64,000 bases of DNA from Camelus bactrianus (Eukaryota; Chordata; Mammalia; Artiodactyla; Camelidae), in assembly GCF_048773025.1 (NCBI RefSeq), contig NW_027413957.1:3968001-4032000 (forward strand), given 5' to 3'. Under the pieces are notes generated by a model that was not told the DNA's origin, made no database searches, and saw only the letters and a list, made by a program, of their open reading frames with translations. Each line of letters opens with the position of its first letter. The first letter of the stretch is position 1. The translations under genes and the position numbers were made by a program. Below, in pieces: positions 49,604 to 60,627 of the stretch.

Positions 49604-52450
49604 GCAAGTTGAAGGACGGCTTTCACACACAAATATCTCTCAGAACTGATCATGTGAAGAGGCGTTCTTTCATCTAGCACAAATGGAACGGGTTGCAGGA
49701 GAAACTTTTACTCTGGTTTCTCAGTCTGTTTCCTAGTGCCGTTATGAAATTCCTGCAGTTTTCACTGTAAAACAGATTTTGACCTAGTACATCCCCATAT
49801 AAATGTATGGAGTGGAGTTTGCAAATGAAAAGAACCTTTGTGTTCCCAAAAAGCTTGGTGAAGTACGGCTTTCACACACACTTATCTCTCAGAACTGAGC
49901 ATGTGGAGAGACGTTCGTTCATCTAGCACCAAGGGAACGGGTTGCAGGAGAAACTTTTAGTCTGGTTTCTCAGTCTGTTTCCTAGTGTCGGTTTGAAGTT
50001 CCTGTATTTTTCACTGTAAAACCGAGTTGGAGCTAGTACCTCCCCAAAAATATGTATGGAATGGAGTTTGCAACTGAAAAGAAACTGTGTGTTCCCAACA
50101 AGCAAAGTGAAGGACGGCTTTCACAAACACTTATCTCTCAAAACTGAGCATGTGGAGAGACATTCGTTCATCTAGCATAAAGGGAACTGGTTGCAGGAGA
50201 AACTTTTACTCTGGTTTCTCAGTCTGTTTCCTAGTGCCGGTTTGAAGTTCATGCAGTTTTCACTGTAAAACCGAGCTGGAGGTAGTACCTCCCCATATAT
50301 ATGTATGGAGTGGAGTTTGCAACTGAAAAGAAACTTTGTGTTCCCAACAAGCAAATTGAAGGACGCCTTTCACACACACATATCTCTCAGAACTGAGCAT
50401 GTGGAGAGACATTCGTTCATCTAGCACCAAGGGAACTAGTTGCAGGTGAAACTTTTATTCTAGTTTCTCAGTCTGTTTCCTAGTGCCGGATTGAAGTTCC
50501 TGCCGTTTTAAGTGTAAAACCGAATTGGGGCTAGTACCTCCCCATACATATGTATGGAGTGGAGTTTCCAACTGAAAATAATCATTGGGATCCCAACAAG
50601 CAAGTTGAAGTACGGCTTTCACTCACACTTATCTCTCAGAACTGAGCATGTGGAGAGAATTTCGTTCAAATAGCACAAAGGGAACGGGTTGCAGGAGAAA
50701 CTTTTACTCTGGTTTCTCAGTCTGTTTCCTAGTGCTGGTTTGCAGTCCCTGCAGTTTTCACTGTAAAACAGAGTTGGAGCTAGTACCTCCCCGTATATAT
50801 GTATGGAGTAGAGTTTGCAACTGAAAAGTAACTTTTTGTTCCCAACAATCTTGGTGAAGGACGACTTTCACACACACTTATACCTCAGAACTGAGCATGT
50901 GGAGAGACTTTCGTTCATCTGGCACCAATGAAACGGGTTGCAGGAGAAACTATTTCTCTGGTTTCCCAGTATGTTTCCTAGTGCCGGTGTGAAGATCCTG
51001 CAATTTAAACTGTAAAACAATGTTGGAGCTATTACCTCCCCAAATATATGTATGGAATGGTGTTTGCAAGTGAAAAGAAACTTTGTGTTCCCAACAAACT
51101 TGTTGAAGGACGGCTTTCACACACACTTATCTCTCAGAACTGAGCCTGTGGAGAGACGTTCGTTCATCTAGCACCAATGGAACGGGTTGCAGGAAAAATT
51201 TTTACTCTGGTTTCCCAGTCTGTATCCTAGTGCCAGTTTGAAGTTCCTGCAGTTTTCACTGTAAAACCGAATTTTAACAAGTACCTCCCAATATATATGT
51301 ATGGAGTGGAGATTGCAAGTGAAAAGTAACTTTGTTTTCCCAACAAGCAAGTTGAAGGACGGCTTTCACACACAATTATCTCTCAGAACTGATCATGTGA
51401 AGAAACGTTCGTTCATCTAGCATAAATGGAACGGTTTGCAGGAGATACTTTTACTCTGGATTCTCAGTCTGTTTCCTAGAGTCGGTTTGAATTCCTGCAA
51501 TTTACACTGTAAAACAGAGTTGAAGCTAGTACCTCCCCATACATATGTAAGAAACGGTGTTTGCAAGTGAAAAAAACTTTGTGTTCCCAACAAACTTGGT
51601 GAAGGACCGCTTTCACACAAAATTATCTCTCAGAACTGAGCATGTGGAGAGACGTTCTTTCATCTAGCACCAAGGGAACGGGTTGCAGGGGAAACTATTA
51701 CTCTGGATTCTCAGTCTGTTTCCTAGTGCCGGTTTGAAGTTCCTGCAATTTTCACTGTAATACGAGTTGGAGCTAGTACCTCCCAATATATATGTATGGA
51801 GTTGAGTTTGCAAGTGAAAACAAACTTTGTGTTCCCAACAAGCAAGTTGAAGGCGGCTTTCACACACAATTATCTCTAAGAACTGATCATGTGGAGAGAC
51901 GTTCTTTCATCTAGCACCAAGGGAACGGGTTGCAGGAGAAACTTTTATTCTAGTTTCTCAGTCTGTTTCCTAGTGCCGGATTGATGTTCCTGCCGTTTTC
52001 ACTGTAAAAACGAATTGGGGCTAGTACCTCCCCATACATATGTATGGAGTGGAGTTTCCAACTGAAAATAGTCATTGGGATCACAACAAGCAAGGTGAAG
52101 TACGGCTTTCACTCACACTTATCACTCAGAACTGAGCATGTGGAGAGAATTTCGTTCAAATAGCCCAAAGGGAACGGGTTGAAGGAGAAATTTTTCCTCT
52201 GGATTCTCAGTCTGTATCCTAGTGCCGGTTTGAAGTTCCTGCAGTTTTCACTGTAAAACCGAATTTTAGCAAGTACCTCCCAATATATATGTATGGAGTG
52301 GAGATTGCAAGTGAAAAGTAACTTTGTTTTCCCAACAAGCAAGTTGAAGAACGGCTTTCACACACAATTATCTCTCAGAAATGTTCATGTGAAGAAACGT
52401 TCGTTCATCTAGCATAAATGGAACGGTTTGCAGGAGAAACTTTTACTCTG
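49603..52450 (+). repeat. Third copy of the B-region block (about 2.85 kb)
   Basis: This segment matches 42,143-44,990 at an offset of 7,460 bp (30 monomers). It ends near 52,450, where it reads GGATTCTCAG followed by GTTTGAAGTTCCTGCAATTT, while the first copy continues with the GTTATGAAGTTCC monomer. It is the last stretch of clear B-type monomers. Confidence 0.9.
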
Positions 52451-53075
52451 GATTCTCAGTCTGTTTCCTAGTGCCGGTTTGAAGTTCCTGCAATTTACAC
52501 TGTAAAACAGAGTTGAAGCTTGTACCTCCCCATACATATGTATGGAACGGTGTTTGCAAGTGAAAAAAATTTTTGTTCCAAACAAACTTGGTGAAGGACC
52601 AGTTTCACACAAATTTATCTCTGAGAACTGAGCATGTGGAGAGACGTTCGTTCATCTAGCACCAAGGGAACGGGTTGCAGGAGAAATATTTCCTCTGCTT
52701 TCTCAGTCTGTTTCCTAGTGCCGGTATGAAGTTCCTGCTTTTTTCACTCTAAAACGAGATGGAGCTTGTACCACACCATATATATTTATGGATTGGATTT
52801 TGCAACTGAAAAATTCTTTGTGTTCCCAACAAGCTTGGTGAAGGACGGTTTTCAAACACACTTATCTCTCAGAACTGAGCATGTGGACAGACTTTCTTTC
52901 ATCTAGCACCAAGGGAACGGGTTGCAGGAGAAACTTTTACTCTGCTTTCACAGTCTGTTTCCTAGTGCCGGTTTGAAGATCCTGCAATTTACACTGTAAA
53001 ACATTGTTGGAGCTAGTACCTTCCCATATATATGTATGGAGTGGAGTTGGCAACTGAAAAGATACTATGTGTTCA
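52450..53075 (+). repeat. Junction from B-type back to A-type array
   Basis: Over about 600 bp there are a B-like monomer with GACCAGTTTCACACAAATT, an A-type monomer with CTCTAAAACGAGATGG and ACCACACCATATAT (52,670-52,920), and a unit with GATCCTGCAATTTACAC and ACATTGTTGG. From about 53,076 the sequence is the A-type 12-mer. As at the left junction, the change is in monomer register with no inserted foreign DNA. Confidence 0.8.
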
Positions 53076-56054
53076 CAACAAACTACGTGAAGGACGGGTT
53101 TCACACATACTTATCTCTGAGAACTGAGCATGTGGAGAGACGTTCTTTCATCTAGCACCAAGGGAACGTGTTGCAGGAGAAAATTTTACTCTGGTTTCTC
53201 AGTCTGTTTCCTAGTGCCTGTTTGAAGTTCCTGCATTTTTCACTGTAAAACCGATTTGGAGATAGTACCCCCTCATATATATGTATGGAGTATATTTTGC
53301 AAGTGAATAGAATCTTTGTGTTCCCAACAAGATTGTGAAGGACGGCTTTCACACACACTTATCTCTCAGAAATGAGCATGTGGAGAGACGTTCGTTCATC
53401 TAGCACAAAGAGAATGGTTTGCAGGAGAAACTTTTACTCTGGTTTCTCAGTCTGTTTCCTAGTGCCGGTTTGAAGTTCCTGCATTTTTCACTGTAAAACC
53501 GATTTGGAGCTAGTACCTCCCAATATATATTTATGGAGTGGAGTTTGCAAGTGAAAAAAATCTTTGTGTTCCCAACAAGCTTGTGAAGGATGGCTTTCAG
53601 ACACACTTATCTCTCAGAACTGAGCATGTGGAGAGACGTTCGTTCATCTAGCACCAAGGGAACGGGTTGCAGGAGAAACTTTTACTCTGGTTTATCAGTC
53701 TGTTTCTTATTGCCGGTTGGAAGTTCCTGCAGTTTTCACTGTAAAATCGAGTTGGAGCTAGTACCTCCCTATATATATGTATGGAGAGGAGTTTGCAACT
53801 GAAAAGAAACTTTGTGTTCCCAAAAAGCAAGGTGAACTAAGGCTTTCACACACACTTATCTCTCAGAACTGAGCATGTGGAGAGACGTTCGTTCACCTAG
53901 CATCAAGGGAACGGTTTGCAGGAGAAACTTTTACTCTGGTTTCTCAGTCTGATTCCTAATGCCGGTTTGAAGTTCCTGCAGTTTTCACTCTAAAACCGAG
54001 TAGGAGCTAGTACCTCCCCATACATATGTATGGAGTGGAGTTTGCAAATGACAATAATCATTGTGTTCCCAACAAGAAATGTGAAGTACGGCTTTCACAC
54101 ACACTTATCTCTCAGAACTGAGCATGTGGAGAGACGTTCGTTCATCTAGCACCAAGGGAACGGGTTGCAGGAGAATCTTTTACTCTGGTTTCTCAGTCTG
54201 TTTCCTAGTGCCGGGTTGAAGTTCCTGCAGTTTTCACTGTAAAACCGAGTTGGAGCTTGTACCTCCCCATATATATGTACAGAGTGGTGTTTTCAACAGA
54301 AAGAAGCTTTCTCTTCCCAACAAGCTAGGTGAAGGCCGGCTTTCACACACAATTATCTCTCAGAACTGAGCATGTGGAGAGACGTTCTTTCATCTAGCAC
54401 CAAGGAAACGGGATACAGGAGAAACTTTTACTCTAATTTCTCAGACTGTTTCCTAGAGCCGGTTTGAAGTTCCTGCAGTTTTCAATGCAAAACTGAGTTG
54501 GAGCTATACCACCCCATATATATGTATGGAGAGGAGTCTGCAACTGAAAAGAAACTTTGTGTTCCCAATAAGCTAGGTGAAGGAAGGCTTTCACACACAC
54601 TTATCTCTCAGAACTGAACATGTGCAGAGACGTTCGTTCACCTAGCAACAATGGAACGGTTTGCAGGAGAAACTATTACTCTGGTTTCTCAGTCTGATTC
54701 CTAGTACCGGTTTGAAGTTCCTGCCGTTTTCACTGTAAAACCGAGTTGGAGCTTGAACCTCCACATACATATGTATGGAGTGGAGTTTCAACTGAAAATA
54801 ATCATTGTGTTCCCAACAAGCAATGTGAAGGACGGCTTTCACATACACGTATATCTCAGAAATGAGCATGTGGTGATACTTTCATTCAAATAGCAGAACA
54901 GAACGAGTTGCAGGAGAAACATTTACTCTGGTTTCTCAGTCTGTTTCCTAGTGCCAGTTTGAAGTTCCTGCATTTTTCACTGTAAAACCGAGTTGAAGCT
55001 GGTACCCACTCATATATATGTATGGAGTATATTTTGCAAGTGAATAGAATCTTTGTGTTCCCAACAATCTTGTGAAGGACGGCTTTCACACACACTTATC
55101 TCTCAGAAATGAGCATGTGGAGAGACGTTCGTTCATATAGCACAAAGAGAATACATTGCAGGAGAAACTTTTACTCTGGTTTCTCAGTCAGTTTCCTAGT
55201 GCCGGTTTGAAGTTCCTGCTGTTGTCACAGTAAAACAGATTTGGAGCTAGTACCTCCCCATATATATGTATGGAACGGTGTTTGCAAGTGAAAAAATTTT
55301 TGTGTTTCCAACAAAATTGGTGAAGGACGGCTTTCACACACAATTATCACTCAGAACTGAGCCAGTGGATAGACGTCCGTTCATCTAGCACCAAGGGAAC
55401 GGGTTGCAGGGCAAACTTTTACTCTGATTTCTCAGTCTGTTTCCTAGTGCCGGTTTGAAGTTCCTGCAGTTCTCACTGTAAAACCGTGTTGGAGCTAGTA
55501 CCTCCCAATATATATGTATGGAGTGGAGTTTACAAATGAAAAGAAACTTTGTGTTCCCAACAAGCAATGTGAAGGCGGCTTTCACACACAATTATCTCTC
55601 AGAACTGATCATGTGGAGAGACGTTCTTTCATCTAGCACCAAGGGAAAGGTTTGCAGGAGAAACATTTACTCTGGTTTCTCAGTCTGTTTCCTAGTGCCG
55701 GTTTGATGTTCCTGAACTTTTCACTCTAAACCCGAGTTGGAGCTAGAACCTCCCCGTATATATGTATGGAGTGGAGATTGCAACTGAAAAGAATCATTGT
55801 GTTCCCCACAAGCTAGGTGAAGGACGGCTTTCACAGACACTTACCTCTCAGAACTGAGCATGTGGAGAGACGATCGTTCATCTAGCACCAAGGGAACGGT
55901 TTGCAGGAGAAATTTTTACTCTGGGTTCTCAGTCTGTTTCACAGTGCCGGAAGGAAATTCCTGCAGATATCACTGTAAAACGGAGTTGGGGCTTGTACCT
56001 CCCCATATATATGTATGGAGTGGAGTTGGCAACTGAAAAGATACTTTGTGTTCC
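53076..56054 (+). repeat. 12-monomer higher-order repeat of region A2, copy 1 (2,979 bp)
   Basis: This unit matches 56,055-59,033 at an offset of 2,979 bp (12 monomers of 248.25 bp). The copies appear identical over the stretches compared, including rarities such as GTATATATGTACAGAGTGG near 54,272, GGGATACAGG near 54,410, TTCAATGCAAAACTG near 54,481 and GAATACATTGCAGG near 55,150. The unit is unrelated in phase to the 12-mer of region B. Confidence 0.93.
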
Positions 56055-59000
56055 CAACAAACTACGTGAAGGACGGGTTTCACACATACTTATCTCTGAG
56101 AACTGAGCATGTGGAGAGACGTTCTTTCATCTAGCACCAAGGGAACGTGTTGCAGGAGAAAATTTTACTCTGGTTTCTCAGTCTGTTTCCTAGTGCCTGT
56201 TTGAAGTTCCTGCATTTTTCACTGTAAAACCGATTTGGAGATAGTACCCCCTCATATATATGTATGGAGTATATTTTGCAAGTGAATAGAATCTTTGTGT
56301 TCCCAACAAGATTGTGAAGGACGGCTTTCACACACACTTATCTCTCAGAAATGAGCATGTGGAGAGACGTTCGTTCATCTAGCACAAAGAGAATGGTTTG
56401 CAGGAGAAACTTTTACTCTGGTTTCTCAGTCTGTTTCCTAGTGCCGGTTTGAAGTTCCTGCATTTTTCACTGTAAAACCGATTTGGAGCTAGTACCTCCC
56501 AATATATATTTATGGAGTGGAGTTTGCAAGTGAAAAAAATCTTTGTGTTCCCAACAAGCTTGTGAAGGATGGCTTTCAGACACACTTATCTCTCAGAACT
56601 GAGCATGTGGAGAGACGTTCGTTCATCTAGCACCAAGGGAACGGGTTGCAGGAGAAACTTTTACTCTGGTTTATCAGTCTGTTTCTTATTGCCGGTTGGA
56701 AGTTCCTGCAGTTTTCACTGTAAAATCGAGTTGGAGCTAGTACCTCCCTATATATATGTATGGAGAGGAGTTTGCAACTGAAAAGAAACTTTGTGTTCCC
56801 AAAAAGCAAGGTGAACTAAGGCTTTCACACACACTTATCTCTCAGAACTGAGCATGTGGAGAGACGTTCGTTCACCTAGCATCAAGGGAACGGTTTGCAG
56901 GAGAAACTTTTACTCTGGTTTCTCAGTCTGATTCCTAATGCCGGTTTGAAGTTCCTGCAGTTTTCACTCTAAAACCGAGTAGGAGCTAGTACCTCCCCAT
57001 ACATATGTATGGAGTGGAGTTTGCAAATGACAATAATCATTGTGTTCCCAACAAGAAATGTGAAGTACGGCTTTCACACACACTTATCTCTCAGAACTGA
57101 GCATGTGGAGAGACGTTCGTTCATCTAGCACCAAGGGAACGGGTTGCAGGAGAATCTTTTACTCTGGTTTCTCAGTCTGTTTCCTAGTGCCGGGTTGAAG
57201 TTCCTGCAGTTTTCACTGTAAAACCGAGTTGGAGCTTGTACCTCCCCATATATATGTACAGAGTGGTGTTTTCAACAGAAAGAAGCTTTCTCTTCCCAAC
57301 AAGCTAGGTGAAGGCCGGCTTTCACACACAATTATCTCTCAGAACTGAGCATGTGGAGAGACGTTCTTTCATCTAGCACCAAGGAAACGGGATACAGGAG
57401 AAACTTTTACTCTAATTTCTCAGACTGTTTCCTAGAGCCGGTTTGAAGTTCCTGCAGTTTTCAATGCAAAACTGAGTTGGAGCTATACCACCCCATATAT
57501 ATGTATGGAGAGGAGTCTGCAACTGAAAAGAAACTTTGTGTTCCCAATAAGCTAGGTGAAGGAAGGCTTTCACACACACTTATCTCTCAGAACTGAACAT
57601 GTGCAGAGACGTTCGTTCACCTAGCAACAATGGAACGGTTTGCAGGAGAAACTATTACTCTGGTTTCTCAGTCTGATTCCTAGTACCGGTTTGAAGTTCC
57701 TGCCGTTTTCACTGTAAAACCGAGTTGGAGCTTGAACCTCCACATACATATGTATGGAGTGGAGTTTCAACTGAAAATAATCATTGTGTTCCCAACAAGC
57801 AATGTGAAGGACGGCTTTCACATACACGTATATCTCAGAAATGAGCATGTGGTGATACTTTCATTCAAATAGCAGAACAGAACGAGTTGCAGGAGAAACA
57901 TTTACTCTGGTTTCTCAGTCTGTTTCCTAGTGCCAGTTTGAAGTTCCTGCATTTTTCACTGTAAAACCGAGTTGAAGCTGGTACCCACTCATATATATGT
58001 ATGGAGTATATTTTGCAAGTGAATAGAATCTTTGTGTTCCCAACAATCTTGTGAAGGACGGCTTTCACACACACTTATCTCTCAGAAATGAGCATGTGGA
58101 GAGACGTTCGTTCATATAGCACAAAGAGAATACATTGCAGGAGAAACTTTTACTCTGGTTTCTCAGTCAGTTTCCTAGTGCCGGTTTGAAGTTCCTGCTG
58201 TTGTCACAGTAAAACAGATTTGGAGCTAGTACCTCCCCATATATATGTATGGAACGGTGTTTGCAAGTGAAAAAATTTTTGTGTTTCCAACAAAATTGGT
58301 GAAGGACGGCTTTCACACACAATTATCACTCAGAACTGAGCCAGTGGATAGACGTCCGTTCATCTAGCACCAAGGGAACGGGTTGCAGGGCAAACTTTTA
58401 CTCTGATTTCTCAGTCTGTTTCCTAGTGCCGGTTTGAAGTTCCTGCAGTTCTCACTGTAAAACCGTGTTGGAGCTAGTACCTCCCAATATATATGTATGG
58501 AGTGGAGTTTACAAATGAAAAGAAACTTTGTGTTCCCAACAAGCAATGTGAAGGCGGCTTTCACACACAATTATCTCTCAGAACTGATCATGTGGAGAGA
58601 CGTTCTTTCATCTAGCACCAAGGGAAAGGTTTGCAGGAGAAACATTTACTCTGGTTTCTCAGTCTGTTTCCTAGTGCCGGTTTGATGTTCCTGAACTTTT
58701 CACTCTAAACCCGAGTTGGAGCTAGAACCTCCCCGTATATATGTATGGAGTGGAGATTGCAACTGAAAAGAATCATTGTGTTCCCCACAAGCTAGGTGAA
58801 GGACGGCTTTCACAGACACTTACCTCTCAGAACTGAGCATGTGGAGAGACGATCGTTCATCTAGCACCAAGGGAACGGTTTGCAGGAGAAATTTTTACTC
58901 TGGGTTCTCAGTCTGTTTCACAGTGCCGGAAGGAAATTCCTGCAGATATCACTGTAAAACGGAGTTGGGGCTTGTACCTCCCCATATATATGTATGGAGT

Positions 59001-59095
59001 GGAGTTGGCAACTGAAAAGATACTTTGTGTTCCCAACAAACTACGTGAAGGACGGGTTTCACACATACTTATCTCTGAGAACTGAGCATGTGGAT
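56055..59095 (+). repeat. 12-monomer higher-order repeat of region A2, copy 2
   Basis: This is the second tandem copy. At the end, near 59,095, the sequence reads GTGGATAGACGTTCGTTC and GCACAAAGGGAACTGG where the first copy leads into GACGTTCTTTC and GGGAACGTG. It then continues with the CTCTAAAAACGAG monomer found in the 11.2, 22.9 and 30.1 kb relatives. The tandem 12-mer therefore arose by joining across that point. Confidence 0.92.
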
Positions 59096-60627
59096 AGACG
59101 TTCGTTCATCTAGCACAAAGGGAACTGGTTGCAGGAGATATATTTCCTCTGGTTTCTCAGTCTGTTTCCTAGTGCCGGTATGAATTTCCTGCAGTTTTCA
59201 CTCTAAAAACGAGTTGGAGCTTGTACCACACCATATATATGTATGGATTGGATTTTGCAACTGAAAAGATTCATTCTGTTGCAAACAAGATTGGTGAAGG
59301 ACGGCTTTCACACACACTTATCTCTCAGAACTGAGCATGTGGAGAGACGTTTGTTCATCTAGCACCAAGGGAACGGTTTGCAGGAGAAACATTTACTCTG
59401 GTTTCTCAGTCTGTTTCCTAGTGCCGGTTTGAAGTTCCTGCATTTTTCACTGTAAAACCGGGTTGGAGCTAGTACCTCCCAATATATATGTATGGAGTGG
59501 AGTTTGCAAGTGAAAAGAATCTTTGTGTTCCCAACAAGCTTGTGAAGGATGGCTTTCAGACACACTTATCTCTCAGAACTGAGCATGTGGAGAGACGTTC
59601 GTTCACCTAGCACCAAGGGATCGGGTTGCAGGAGAAACTTTTACTCTGGTTTATCAGTCTGTTTCCTAGTGCCGGAATGAAGTTCCTGCAGTTTTCACTG
59701 TAAAATCGAGTTGGAGCTCGTACCTCCCTATATATATGTATGGAGAGGAGTTTGCAACGGAAAAGAATCTTTGTGTTCCCAAAAAGCAAGGTGAAGTAAG
59801 GCTTTCAAACACACTTATCTCTCAGAACTGAGCATGTGGAGAGACGTTCGTTCACCTAGCATCAAGGGAACGTTTTTCAGGAGAAACTTTTACTCTGGTT
59901 TCTCAGTCTGATTCCTAATGCCGGTTTGAAGTTCCTGCAGTTTTCACTCTAAAACCGAGTTGCAGCTAGTACCTCCCCATACATATGTATGGAGTGGAGT
60001 TTGCAAATGTCAATAATCATTTTGTTCCCAACAAGAAATGTGAAGAACGGCTTTCACACACACTTATCTCTCAAAACTGAGCATGTAGAGAGACGTTCGT
60101 TCATCTAGCACCAAGGGAACCGGTTGCAGGAGAAACTTTTACTCTGGTTTGTCAGTCTGTTTCCTAGTGCCGGGTTGAAGTTCCTGCAGTTTTCACTGTA
60201 AAACCGAGTTGGAACTTGTACCTCCCCATATATATGTATAGAGTGGTGTTTTCAACAGAAAAGAAGCTTTCTCTTCCCAACAAGCTAGGTGAAGGCCAGC
60301 TTTCACACACAATTGTCTCTCAGAACTGAGCATGTGGAGAGACGTTCTTTCATCTAGCACCAAGGGAACGGGTTGCAGGAGAAACTTTTACTCTAATTTC
60401 TCAGACTGTTTCCTAGAGTCGGTTTGAAGTTCCTGAAGTTTTCACTGCAAAACCGAGTTGGAGCTATACCACCCCGTATATATTTATGGAGAGGAGTCTG
60501 CAACTGAAAAGAAACTTTGTGTTCCCAATAAGCTAGGTGAAGGAAGGCTTTCACACACACTTATCTCTCAGAACTGAACATGTGCAGAGACGTTCGTTCA
60601 CCTAGCAACAATGGAACGGTTTGCAGG
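59095..60627 (+). repeat. A-type segment related to 22.8-23.85 kb and 27.9-28.4 kb
   Basis: About six monomers lie between the 12-mer pair and the terminal block. Up to about 60,130 they match 22,812-23,850 at an offset of 36,283 bp. From about 59,970 they also match 27,890-28,360 (shared TCTCAAAACTGAGCATG). The last two carry GTATAGAGTGGTG and TTTCACTGCAAAACCG types, as in 14.5-14.8 kb. Confidence 0.82.
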
